From Paenibacillus baekrokdamisoli (GTDB lineage: Bacteria; Bacillota; Bacilli; Paenibacillales; Paenibacillaceae), in assembly GCF_003945345.1 (NCBI RefSeq), contig NZ_AP019308.1, positions 5,570,501 through 5,634,500 on the forward strand: a stretch of DNA of 64,000 nt, given 5' to 3'. The position numbers and the translations under genes are program-made. Below the pieces are notes generated by a model. That model was given only the letters and a program-made list of their open reading frames with translations. It did not search any database and was not told where the DNA came from. Positions 8,958-16,399 of this stretch are shown here, piece after piece. Positions within the stretch are counted from its first letter, which is position 1; each line of letters begins with the position of its first letter.

Positions 8958-9575
8958 TCATTCTCCTTCCAGATGACTTGCCATATTCCAATGAATCAGG
9001 CGGTACGAGCCCTCCGTATACTTCAACACATTAATTCCGGTATTATATTGTTCCAGCTTGCGATAATGAGACAGCGGCATGCCGAGGCTGTCCGCCATGA
9101 ATAGGCGGTTGACTGTGTTGTGGCCGACAATGAGCAGGGATTCACCTTCATGTTTCTTGCTTAACTCGTTTATGCAGGAGAGGACTCTGCTGCATACTGC
9201 CGCAGCTGTCTCTCCGCATTGTCCAGCCTGGGTGTCAGCCGGATCGACAAGCCAGCGCTCCCAGACGGAAGGATCCTCTTGCAGAATCTGCTGCTTCGTT
9301 CTGCCCTCCCATTGTCCGAAATCGATCTCCTGCAGCCTTGGATCGGAGGAGGCTGCAAGCGAGTGGGAGCGGGCAATGGTCTGGGCTGTTTCCAGCGCTC
9401 GCTTCAGGGGTGAGCAGTAAACAGCGGACAGCGGAATATCCTGAAACCATGCCGCTGCTTTTCGCGCCTGCGATCGCCCTGTTTCACTCAGCGGGATATC
9501 CGTAATTCCGCAGTATCGGTTGCCGGCGGCATTCCACTCGGTTTCTCCGTGACGCAGTAAATAAATCGTAGTCAT
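8958..9575 (-). CDS. Histidine phosphatase family protein (phosphoglycerate-mutase-like)
   Basis: The 205-aa product starts with the catalytic motif LLRHGETEWN (phospho-acceptor His in RHG, about residue 9). It has the second conserved His in VGHNTVNRLF and the Glu of the family in QEIDFGQWEG. These cytoplasmic enzymes dephosphorylate small phospho-metabolites. The start codon overlaps the stop of the kinase gene by four bases (ATGA), and the stop lies six bases before the aldolase gene. The translational coupling suggests a dedicated role, such as removing a dead-end sugar phosphate made by the kinase. The alpha-ribazole phosphatase (CobC) label is unlikely because no cobalamin genes are near. 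Confidence 0.85.
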   Translation of the reverse strand: MTTIYLLRHGETEWNAAGNRYCGITDIPLSETGRSQARKAAAWFQDIPLSAVYCSPLKRALETAQTIARSHSLAASSDPRLQEIDFGQWEGRTKQQILQEDPSVWERWLVDPADTQAGQCGETAAAVCSRVLSCINELSKKHEGESLLIVGHNTVNRLFMADSLGMPLSHYRKLEQYNTGINVLKYTEGSYRLIHWNMASHLEGE

Positions 9576-11059
9576 AAATTTCCTCTTCCTTCTTGTGAGA
9601 GATAACCCAAAACGGCCAATTCTGCGGTGAAACGTTGGTATTTCTCATTGTAGGGCCCGCTGTTACTCCCAGGCTCAACGGTTTTCTCGGGCAGCGCCAG
9701 CTGCCCTGCTGCTTCAATTAGACCGCCAAATGCAGACATGGATGCGGCGATGATGGCCGCGCCTACCGCTCCATCGGCATATTTCATCTTCACAATCGGC
9801 TTTTGCAGGACATCGCTGCGGATTTGCAGCCAGCTCGCGCTTCTGCTGGCACCGCCGGCTGTGAAGATGCGGGCGGGAGCCTCACCTGATAATTGTTCAA
9901 TCATGTCGTATGACATACGCTCCATGAAAGCGACACCTTCCATGCGCGCCGCATAAAGCGATTCCGCACTGACCTCCGTAGGATCAAATCCCCGTGCATT
10001 GGCGCATAGGAAGGGAAAACGTTCGCCTGTCTGCATAAGCGGATACGATAGCCACGGCGTCGGGATCATCCGGGCAACCGCTGAATCCAGAGCGTCCAGA
10101 TCATAGCCTGCATAATCGCGCGTAATCCAGGCTGCGCCCGTATTGCTGGCTCCGCCGGGCATCCAGAACCCCTGAGGGTGCTTGTGATTGTATAATCGCT
10201 CCAACGGATCGAGAACCCTTGCCCGGGTTACCCCCTTTACCACCAAGGTAGTACCGATCGTCGTACTCCAATCGCCGGGAGCGGCTGCCCCGGAGGCAAC
10301 CTGCGAAGCGCAGCCGTCGGTCATGCCAAGCATTACCGGCGTGCCCTCCGGCATTCCCGTACATGCCGCGACAAATGCGGGAAGCGGCCCCAGAAAGGTT
10401 CCGGGAGCTGCGACCTCGGGCAGCCATGCGGAAGGAACGGACAGCCGTCCGGTAATATAAGCCGGCCAGCGCTCCTCCTGAAGATCGTAGCCGGTCTTCA
10501 GCGCATTGGTATAATCGGTTACACCCCAGACGCCGCTCAGCTTGCCAAGGATATAATCGCCGGCATGACACCAGCGGCCTATCCGGGAGGCAGCATCAGG
10601 GTAGCGGCGCATGAACCATAGTATCTTCGGCAGCCCATATGAGGAATGGAAAGAAACCGACGGCGATGTCGGGTCCTGGGCGGATGCCTCGCTGCATGCA
10701 ATCGCTTCCACAGAAGAACGGGAATCATTGTACATAAGTGCCGGATGGAGCGGTTCGTTGAAGCGGTCCATGGGTATGACAGTCCCTGATGTAGAAGTGA
10801 CGGAGATGGCCTTGATCTGTCCGAGTGTGGCCGATCCCGCCAACTGGTCGGCGAGCTGCTTCAGCAGGCCGGTCAATATGTGCCACCACTGAACAGGGTC
10901 CTGCTCATGCGCCCCTTCGGACTGACTGCTGCCTGCCGGATGTGAATGGGTGTAGGGCTGCTGCAGGGCCGCCAGCTGCTCTCCCGCATCATTCATCGCC
11001 ACAACTCTTACTCCCTGGGTGCCAATATCAATCCCGATAAATACAGAACGGTAATTCAA
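9572..11059 (-). CDS. FGGY-family carbohydrate kinase
   Basis: The 495-aa product has the two actin-like ATPase domains of FGGY kinases: FIGIDIGTQGVR at the N-terminus and the C-terminal nucleotide site IFTAGGASRSASW. It would phosphorylate a ketose or polyol (xylulose, fuculose, rhamnulose or gluconate class) with ATP. It opens the operon and starts with TTG at 11059 behind aggtgg. The upstream region has evenly spaced repeats, and a DeoR regulator is encoded about 350 bases further upstream in the same direction. Substrate not assignable from sequence alone. Confidence 0.88.
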   Translation of the reverse strand: MNYRSVFIGIDIGTQGVRVVAMNDAGEQLAALQQPYTHSHPAGSSQSEGAHEQDPVQWWHILTGLLKQLADQLAGSATLGQIKAISVTSTSGTVIPMDRFNEPLHPALMYNDSRSSVEAIACSEASAQDPTSPSVSFHSSYGLPKILWFMRRYPDAASRIGRWCHAGDYILGKLSGVWGVTDYTNALKTGYDLQEERWPAYITGRLSVPSAWLPEVAAPGTFLGPLPAFVAACTGMPEGTPVMLGMTDGCASQVASGAAAPGDWSTTIGTTLVVKGVTRARVLDPLERLYNHKHPQGFWMPGGASNTGAAWITRDYAGYDLDALDSAVARMIPTPWLSYPLMQTGERFPFLCANARGFDPTEVSAESLYAARMEGVAFMERMSYDMIEQLSGEAPARIFTAGGASRSASWLQIRSDVLQKPIVKMKYADGAVGAAIIAASMSAFGGLIEAAGQLALPEKTVEPGSNSGPYNEKYQRFTAELAVLGYLSQEGRGNL

Positions 11060-11080
11060 GATGCCACCTGCCTTTTATTG

Positions 11081-11120
11081 TTTCAATATTTATATGTATA
11101 TTTCAATAATATTCAATAAA
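11081..11120 (-). promoter_or_regulatory. Spaced repeats before the kinase operon (candidate DeoR sites)
   Basis: The motif tttcaata occurs at 11081 and 11101 (20 bases apart), and attcaata at 11111, ten bases further. The A/T-rich block sits 20-60 bases before the TTG start of the kinase gene. Helical-turn spacing suits several regulator molecules on one face of the DNA. Binding by the DeoR protein encoded at 11414-12172 is an inference. Confidence 0.4.
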
Positions 11121-11413
11121 AAACAGTAAGTCAATGCGTTTTTCGCTGCGTGTGGGACTTCTCTAGGTAAGCGGGCTTGTCGCCTTGGCTGCGCCCACCC
11201 GCATGTGCATGTGGTCGGACTGCTGCCATGCCACGCCACACCGCGCGCGTAGGAGCTGCGCGGTGTTTCACGGGCAGTGGATAACGCAAATAAGCCGCCA
11301 TTTCCACGGTGGTTGTGGTTAGCAGCTGCTTACAGTTATTAGGGGAGGGAATTCTGATTGGACAAGGGAAAACCTGGGCTGTTTCGCGCCCTTAGCCGGA
11401 ATAGTAGGCTGTC
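11121..11413. other. Intergenic stretch with a G/C-rich hairpin
   Basis: About 290 bases without a convincing gene. A perfect nine-base stem (acaccgcgc at 11238-11246, gcgcggtgt at 11258-11266) with an 11-base loop is present but has no T tract. It is clearly more G/C-rich than its surroundings. It could attenuate readthrough from the DeoR gene into the kinase operon. Confidence 0.4.
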
Positions 11414-12172
11414 CTATACCGTCAGCACTTCAATCCCCTGTGCAGTCAATAAGGTTCGATTTGTATCGCTAATAGCATTATCGGTAATCAGCAGATCCAC
11501 TTTATGCAGCGGAGCAAGCTCGGCGAAAAACACGCGTCCCATCTTGGTGGAGTCCGCTAACAGAATGACCTGATCGGCCGCGGCGATCATGGCCTTCTTC
11601 ACTTCAGCCGAGAAAATATGCCGTTCAGTCAATCCCTTCCCAGCATCGAAGCCGCTGCAGGAAAGAAAAACCTTATGGGCGTGAATTTCCTTAATTCCGG
11701 CAATGGCTTTGGGACCGACAAGCTCCTGCAGCGACGATCGCAGCATTCCGCCGACAAGATGCACATGCGCATTGCCATGCCGCCCCGCTGCGCTGGCCAC
11801 GTTCAAAGCGGCTGTCACCACATTAAATTCAAAGCCGGAGGGCAAATGCGTGGCCAGCTCCATCACCGTTGACCCCGCATCCAGGAATATGGTTTCTCCC
11901 GGAGCGATCAGTCCGGCAGCTTTTTTCCCGATTCTCTCTTTCTCGCTCGCATGGACGACGGCCCTTTGTTCATAAGTAATTTCATTCATTCTGGAGAGAT
12001 CGACGGCACCGCCATGCAGCCGCTTCAGCATGCCATTCTGCTCCAGGTACTTCAAGTCATTACGCACCGTGGCTTCAGAGACATCCAGCCTCTCTCTCAA
12101 TTCATGGATACCGATTGAGCCTTTTTCAGAGACAATATCTATGATGGTCTTCTGTCGTTCTTTAGCAAGCAT
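11414..12172 (-). CDS. DeoR/GlpR-family sugar regulator
   Basis: The product is about 252 aa. The N-terminal DeoR helix-turn-helix is about residues 5-58 (start MLAKERQKTI, recognition part SEATVRNDLKYLE). The C-terminal sensor domain (DeoRC) has the usual GGAVDL linker and ligand-loop motifs (FLDAGSTV, LADSTK). I choose ATG 12172, preceded by ggtgggga and matching the family start; an upstream in-frame ATG at 12205 lacks a good ribosome site. It probably represses the kinase/phosphatase/aldolase operon just downstream, with a phosphorylated sugar as inducer. Confidence 0.88.
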   Translation of the reverse strand: MLAKERQKTIIDIVSEKGSIGIHELRERLDVSEATVRNDLKYLEQNGMLKRLHGGAVDLSRMNEITYEQRAVVHASEKERIGKKAAGLIAPGETIFLDAGSTVMELATHLPSGFEFNVVTAALNVASAAGRHGNAHVHLVGGMLRSSLQELVGPKAIAGIKEIHAHKVFLSCSGFDAGKGLTERHIFSAEVKKAMIAAADQVILLADSTKMGRVFFAELAPLHKVDLLITDNAISDTNRTLLTAQGIEVLTV

Positions 12173-12199
12173 TTCTTCCCCACCCGGCTTCCGATAATC

Positions 12200-12234
12200 A
12201 TTCATTATTAATGAATTTTAACGATATTTATCGT
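12200..12234 (-). promoter_or_regulatory. Two inverted repeats before the DeoR gene
   Basis: Two small palindromes lie just upstream of the DeoR gene: attcat-tatta-atgaat (12200-12216) and acgata-tt-tatcgt (12221-12234). Their place suggests autoregulation, but no binding consensus confirms it. Confidence 0.35.
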
Positions 12235-12301
12235 ATGCGTCAAGGTTGTGGGATAACCCCAATCCTGAGAAGAAATCCGCAAGGAAATGAAACTAGCATA
12301 A

Positions 12302-12637
12302 TTACTTTTTCTTTTCTTTCAAAAAAACTTCTTTAGCAACATTAATTGCTGAAGCTGCTCGCGGCCACCCCACATAAAAAGCAAGATGTGTCATCACCTC
12401 AATCAGTTCTTCTTCAGAAAGACCATTCTCCTTGGCAAGGTTGAGATGATAGACGAGCTGACTTGTATGTTCACCAGCTACTAATGCAGATACCGTAACG
12501 AGACTCCGTTCCCTTAGAGACAACTCTTCTCTTCTCCATACATCACCGAAAAGAACATCTTCCGTATAACTAACAAAGGCCGGAGCAAAATCTCCAATGG
12601 TTGTTCTAGCGGTCGATGTGATTGGTTTATGTTTCAT
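12302..12637 (-). CDS. Carboxymuconolactone decarboxylase family protein
   Basis: The 111-aa product has the all-helical CMD/AhpD-like fold pattern, with the family segment around GEHTSQLVYHLNLAKENGLSEEEL and a C-terminal FYVGWPRAASAI. The CxxC of the AhpD peroxidase branch is absent, so a gamma-carboxymuconolactone-decarboxylase-like role is more likely than thiol peroxidase. It follows the tautomerase gene by 38 bases in the same direction, and both are divergent from a LysR regulator. Substrate unknown. Confidence 0.85.
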   Translation of the reverse strand: MKHKPITSTARTTIGDFAPAFVSYTEDVLFGDVWRREELSLRERSLVTVSALVAGEHTSQLVYHLNLAKENGLSEEELIEVMTHLAFYVGWPRAASAINVAKEVFLKEKKK

Positions 12638-12675
12638 CTTTATTCCTTCTTCCTAATATATAACTACCAAACCTC

Positions 12676-13062
12676 TTATAAAATCATTTGTGCGAGTCCT
12701 TTTCCGAATGTCCAATCTTCTAATTCTGTTTCAATCAGAACAACAAATACATCTTCTTCCCTGATTTTGCATTGAGATGACAATAGCTCGGCTAATCTTT
12801 TATAGAAGCTGCGTTTTTGATCTCTGCTTCTTCCCGACCCAAGTGTAATTTGGATAATCAGTAATTGATCCGTTCTGGATACATTCAAATAATCTTTACT
12901 GTAATAAAATTCACTCTTTTTATGAGCGTGAAAGACCTGGAAATAATCATTTTCTGGGACATTAAAATGTTCGATCAGTGCGCTCATTATACTCTGGCTA
13001 ATTACGGGCAATTCCTTTTCCGTGTATTGACTTTCCAAGTAACTTACTCGTACGAATGGCAT
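12676..13062 (-). CDS. Tautomerase family protein (4-oxalocrotonate tautomerase-like)
   Basis: The product is about 128 aa. I place the start at ATG 13062, after an agggggat ribosome site, because this gives Met-Pro at the N-terminus. Removal of Met exposes Pro1, the catalytic base of the tautomerase superfamily. A start 18 bases earlier (13080) would bury the proline. The length, about twice the 60-aa classical 4-OT, fits the MSAD/cis-CaaD-like or PptA-type long members. It is encoded with a CMD-family protein and opposite a LysR regulator, which suggests enzymes for an aromatic or enol metabolite. Confidence 0.85.
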   Translation of the reverse strand: MPFVRVSYLESQYTEKELPVISQSIMSALIEHFNVPENDYFQVFHAHKKSEFYYSKDYLNVSRTDQLLIIQITLGSGRSRDQKRSFYKRLAELLSSQCKIREEDVFVVLIETELEDWTFGKGLAQMIL

Positions 13063-13122
13063 CTTGTAAATCCCCCTCATCGATTGATAACTTGATTTTA
13101 CATCAACATTCTTTATCAGTAC

Positions 13123-13152
13123 AATTGAAAATAATCATAAATATATTCAATT
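13123..13152. promoter_or_regulatory. Candidate LysR-type operator in the divergent promoter
   Basis: A seven-base inverted repeat (aattgaa at 13123-13129, ttcaatt at 13146-13152) spans the 112-base divergent intergenic region. LysR regulators commonly bind such interrupted dyads between their own gene and the target operon. Assignment is by position and symmetry only. Confidence 0.4.
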
Positions 13153-13174
13153 TAATAGATGGAGTTGGGTGTTC

Positions 13175-14053
13175 ATGGATCTCAAAGAACTAACTACATT
13201 TCGTACCATTATTGAAGAAGGAACGTTCTCAAAGGCAGCCGCTAAGTTGAATTACGCTCAGTCCACGGTGACCAATCAGGTGCAGAGACTCGAGAAAGAA
13301 TTAGGGATAAAGCTTTTTAAAAGAGGATGGGATTCAGTATTAACTGCATCCGGCAAAGTATACGCAGAAGAAGTAGACGGATTGATACAACATTGGAATT
13401 ATGTGTTGGAACAGGCTAAGTCTTTGGAAAAAGAAGAAATTGGCACACTGAATATCGGTGTTATAGAAACGGTAACGGCTAGTATATTGCCCGCTGTCCT
13501 TCAAAAATTCCGTGAGCATAAACCGAATATAACTTGCAATTTTATTATTGGGAATACAGACGCTCTCTCGAAGGCTCTAATGAATAACTCGCTAGATTTC
13601 GCGATCTGCGGGGAGCCACACGCTATATCTTCTTTGCATTTTGAACCCACTAATATCGAACAAATCTCTTTTATCGTATCTAAGAATCACCCTTTTGCCG
13701 AGAAAAGCGATCTCACTTTGGAGGATTTGTATGAGTATCCGCTTATCGTTGGCGGAGCCAATTGCCTGTATCAAATACAGTTGGAGAAAGAACTCTCTCG
13801 ATTTCCTTCAAAACCATTCTTTTATACAGTCAGTCAAATTTCATCCATTCCATCATTTGTACAAAATATCCCTTCTGTCGGAGTAGTTCTTTCTTCACTA
13901 CCCTTATCCGTTGGGGTTGTGACCATTCCATTGCCCATGTTAAATTCTTATATTCCGATTGGACTCTTGCAGAGGAGCAAAAAAGAATATGTCTCTTCAA
14001 CCAAAAAAATATTTATGCAACTTTTAAGGCTCTACACCAAAACTAGTGGTTGA
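13175..14053 (+). CDS. LysR-family transcriptional regulator
   Basis: The product is about 292 aa: a LysR winged helix-turn-helix (residues 1-60, with AAAKLNYAQSTVTNQVQRLE) and a substrate-binding domain from about residue 90. ATG 13175 lies ten bases after ggag; an in-frame GTG at 13169 is possible. It is divergent from the tautomerase/CMD operon, the classic LysR arrangement. Its N-terminus closely resembles the frameshifted LysR at 60028-60920 (shared pattern NY-QSTVT-Q-Q-LE), so the two are probably paralogues. Confidence 0.92.
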   Translation: MDLKELTTFRTIIEEGTFSKAAAKLNYAQSTVTNQVQRLEKELGIKLFKRGWDSVLTASGKVYAEEVDGLIQHWNYVLEQAKSLEKEEIGTLNIGVIETVTASILPAVLQKFREHKPNITCNFIIGNTDALSKALMNNSLDFAICGEPHAISSLHFEPTNIEQISFIVSKNHPFAEKSDLTLEDLYEYPLIVGGANCLYQIQLEKELSRFPSKPFFYTVSQISSIPSFVQNIPSVGVVLSSLPLSVGVVTIPLPMLNSYIPIGLLQRSKKEYVSSTKKIFMQLLRLYTKTSG

Positions 14054-14496
14054 CGACGAAGGTAATCAGATGCAGAGCGTCAGCGGACAGGAGAGCTCTT
14101 ATTTCAGTCCAATCGCTGCATGTAGGTGGATTAAAGGACAGAGAAGACGCTATTCTCCAGCAAATCATCTGAAATCAGCTGCATTTTAGTTGATAGCGGA
14201 TCCTGTGTCCGCTGAACTTGTTTGGAGTCGTGTTTCGATCTGAATAGCGGTTCCACAGTCCGCTCAGCAAGATTAAAGGGAAAAGCTCCTGTTATAGGGG
14301 CTGCTTTCGTCTGTTTTTTCGTTATAACGGGAATTTCTCCCGTTAATCCATTCTTTTTCAATAAAAAGCGGCTTAGGCCCGAGGGCCCGTTACAAAATAG
14401 TCAACCACTGATTATGAGATTGAGCCACTTTTAAAGGAGGAACTTTCTTGACGAGAGGTGAACCGTACCACAAGAAGAGGATAAAGCAGAAAGATC
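14054..14496. other. Intergenic stretch with inverted-repeat blocks
   Basis: No convincing gene. Several short dyads are visible around agcggatcctgtgtccgct (14196-14214), agcggttccacagtccgct (14246-14264) and aacgggaatttctcccgtt (14325-14343). They look like intergenic repeats of the host genome rather than coding DNA. At 14433-14450 an aaaggagg site precedes a TTG codon, but the frame runs into the terminator. Confidence 0.45.
14457..14474 (+). repeat. 18-bp dispersed repeat, copy 2
   Basis: Exact copy of bases 83-100 (starts ggtgaaccg, ends accacaag), 14.4 kb away and in the same orientation. The outer palindromic arm of copy 1 is not conserved here. Confidence 0.5.
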
Positions 14497-14535
14497 AAGA
14501 AAGCCCTGACGCGAATAATCGCGCAGGGCTTTCTT
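14497..14535. terminator. Strong hairpin terminator
   Basis: A stem of about 12 bases (aagaaagccctg / cagggctttctt) with an inner gcg/cgc pairing. A/T-rich flanks on both sides allow use in either direction. It lies just beyond the pirin remnant on the minus strand. Confidence 0.65.
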
Positions 14536-14569
14536 CGTATTAGAAATCGGCATTTCCCATTTTCCCGGA

Positions 14570-14740
14570 TTAAAAATCTTGAAAGGCTTTAATGATCTCC
14601 TCGCGGCTATTCATGACGAAGGGTCCGTGTTGATAAACGGGCTCATCAATCAGTTCCCCGCTCAGGACAATGACAAGTGTATCATCGGTTTGCCCTTTAA
14701 TAAGGATGGGCGACGCGAAGGCCCTTGCTGGCATGCTGGT
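14570..14740 (-). pseudogene. C-terminal remnant of a pirin-family protein
   Basis: On the minus strand a frame ending with TAA at 14572-14570 encodes about 55 residues ending in EPVYQHGPFVMNSREEII and KAFQDF. This is the conserved C-terminus of pirin-family (cupin) proteins. The N-terminal cupin domain is missing; upstream bases run into the promoter of the TIR-like gene. I read it as a gene truncated by deletion or insertion. Its start, if any, at the in-frame ATG near 14736 is probably not used. Confidence 0.65.
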
Positions 14741-14775
14741 GCGGTATGCAGCTGATCGGGATAGTGGAGTTGGAC

Positions 14776-14845
14776 AGGCTTTCCCTGTAATGGGGGGAGC
14801 CTGTATACTTGTATATAATTGTGAGAATTCATACTCTAGAAGGAG
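14776..14845 (+). promoter_or_regulatory. Promoter region of the TIR-like gene pair
   Basis: A perfect -10 box tataat lies at 14814-14819, preceded by an imperfect hairpin (aggct at 14776, agcct at 14798) where a -35 box would be expected. aaggag at 14840-14845 is well spaced for the TTG at 14855. The missing -35 suggests weak or activated transcription. Confidence 0.45.
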
Positions 14846-14854
14846 ATCAGAGCC

Positions 14855-15886
14855 TTGGCGACAAACAATCGTAAACCGAACGTCTTTATCGGTTGCTCAC
14901 GCGAAGCCATCGATTATGCACGTGCAGTGAGCGCTCAGCTTGAATACGTGGCCCAAGTGAATCCCTGGTACGCCGGAACCTTCGGAGCCAACGATTACAC
15001 GATGGAAGCGCTTGAGACCGAGCTTGACGTCAATGACTTCGGCATATTCGTATTCGCTGCTGACGATGTGGCCTTGATTCGGAAGAAGCCTGTTTTCATC
15101 ACCCGGGACAATACTGTATTTGAAATGGGCTTGTTTTGGGGGAGACTAGGGAGACGGCGCGTATTCTGCATCATCCCACGGGATCTTCCGGAGCGGGACG
15201 ATTTGATTCAGGGAACGAATGTCTCTGAATTCCATCTGCTTTCGGACTTGGCTGGACTTACGTTGCTCAGCTATGGACAACGCACTGACGGCAAGTTCTC
15301 GGCAGCGGTTGATACAGCATGCGGTGAAATTATGAAAGCCATAAAGCAGGAGAAATTGTTTCAGGACCCGAAAAGACTTCTGGCAGAAAAGCAGGCCGTC
15401 ATCGATCGGAAGCAGAGCATCCTCCGCTTTTTTTGGGAGTACATTAGAAATGTATCCGTGACGGATCAAATGGAACGGTACACGGCATTCTCTGAAGCGA
15501 TTCGCAACTCCCTCTTGCCACCGCATGATTTTATAACAACTGGAGCAGCTATTTGGAAGAAAATCGATGAAGAGAATATCAGTCAGGTCGGCGGTAACGT
15601 AGGCCGGGGAAGAACCTTTAAACTCAGCGAAAACCAAGGCAAAGCAGATGGGGATCAAAAAATATACGTCGTGGACGCCTTCAATACAGGAGAATTTGAA
15701 TTTTTCCTGCGCCGGGGAATTGAAGAGATATATATACTATGCTATCCTTTAGATAAGGAGCATGTTCTCTCCGTACACATTTCAGGTAATAGAGTTTTAT
15801 CCGATGCGCACTTTGAAGAGATCATCGGGATTAACGCGGAGCTCCTGGTTACCATTAAAGCTTTGGTTGGAGGGGATTCGAAATGA
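14855..15886 (+). CDS. TIR-like domain protein (predicted nucleotide-binding, PF10137-type)
   Basis: The 343-aa product has two parts. Residues 6-125 match the TIR-like domain found alone and in CBASS or Pycsar effectors: beta strand NVFIGCSREA, a GTFGANDYTMEALE segment, DFGIFVFAADD, then NTVFEMGLFWGRLGRRRVF, whose Glu is at the position of the NAD-cleaving Glu. Residues about 180-343 are a separate domain I do not recognise, perhaps the sensor. It starts with TTG behind aaggag and ends four bases into a 74-aa reading frame. By family knowledge such proteins deplete NAD when activated by phage infection. No cyclase or Sir2 partner is adjacent, so the trigger may be in its own C-terminal domain or the small partner. 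Confidence 0.75.
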   Translation: MATNNRKPNVFIGCSREAIDYARAVSAQLEYVAQVNPWYAGTFGANDYTMEALETELDVNDFGIFVFAADDVALIRKKPVFITRDNTVFEMGLFWGRLGRRRVFCIIPRDLPERDDLIQGTNVSEFHLLSDLAGLTLLSYGQRTDGKFSAAVDTACGEIMKAIKQEKLFQDPKRLLAEKQAVIDRKQSILRFFWEYIRNVSVTDQMERYTAFSEAIRNSLLPPHDFITTGAAIWKKIDEENISQVGGNVGRGRTFKLSENQGKADGDQKIYVVDAFNTGEFEFFLRRGIEEIYILCYPLDKEHVLSVHISGNRVLSDAHFEEIIGINAELLVTIKALVGGDSK

Positions 15887-16107
15887 AGAAATTCGGAAGA
15901 AAACCTGCGGTTCGTGCCTTCGGGTCCAACCACGTCCGCCATCGCAGGGGGCAGGCTAATCACGTTGTGATCACCACGGGTACTGGAATTAAGCGAGATT
16001 CCAGCATTGGAGTTGTCTTTACCGGTCCGTCCGTTGAAGGCACAGACAAGGAATACGTAAAGGTCTATAGTGGCAAGGTAATCGATAAGAAACCTTCGTT
16101 CGCATAA
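15883..16107 (+). CDS. Small basic protein coupled to the TIR-like gene
   Basis: The 74-aa product starts at ATG 15883, overlapping the TIR-like stop by four bases (ATGA), which implies translational coupling. It has a basic N-terminal half (MKKFGRKP, HVRHRRGQ) and a beta-rich second half (HVVITTGTGIK, YVKVYSGKVIDKKP). No membrane segment or known domain was recognised. The pair ends at a strong terminator, so they form a closed two-gene unit. It might be an inhibitor, sensor or nucleic-acid-binding partner; this is inference only. Confidence 0.7.
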   Translation: MKKFGRKPAVRAFGSNHVRHRRGQANHVVITTGTGIKRDSSIGVVFTGPSVEGTDKEYVKVYSGKVIDKKPSFA

Positions 16108-16116
16108 TGTTGGGTA

Positions 16117-16149
16117 AACCGCTTCGGCTTCGGCCGGGGCGGTTTTTTT
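16117..16149 (+). terminator. Terminator of the TIR-like gene pair
   Basis: Stem aaccgc / gcggtt with a G/C-rich loop that can extend the pairing, followed by seven T residues, beginning nine bases after the stop codon. Confidence 0.85.
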
Positions 16150-16353
16150 GTTGTTCAGTCGCAACCCTTAAGGGTCAAAAAGTGGTAAAGGCTGGCTGTG
16201 AAATTTCATCCAAGGCAACCAAGGCCAAGAAGGTTAAAGTCGTGCCGAAGGCTTCTGGTAAATGCATGTAATTCCCAATTTCCGCTGCCATAATGGTAAC
16301 ACCTATTCAAGGAGTAGGAGGAAGTAGGAAGGAAATGCAGTGCTTGTAAAAGA

Positions 16354-16393
16354 AAAACATGACGTCACCGTTCATTAGGTGACGTCATGTTTT
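16354..16393. terminator. Perfect 16-base hairpin terminator
   Basis: A perfect 16-base stem (aaaacatgacgtcacc / ggtgacgtcatgtttt) with an eight-base loop. It lies just beyond the LacI stop on the minus strand, where it is followed by tttcttt. It probably serves both directions. Confidence 0.8.
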
Positions 16394-16399
16394 GTTCTT

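Noticed and set aside
8678..9450. Several overlapping open frames on both strands in the aldolase and phosphatase genes
   Set aside because: High G/C third positions give long shadow frames. Motifs and operon spacing support only the two annotated genes.
16160..16271. Open frame ending KVVPKASGKCM after the TIR unit
   Set aside because: It has no start codon with a ribosome site and begins inside the terminator tail. Lysine-rich composition alone is not enough.
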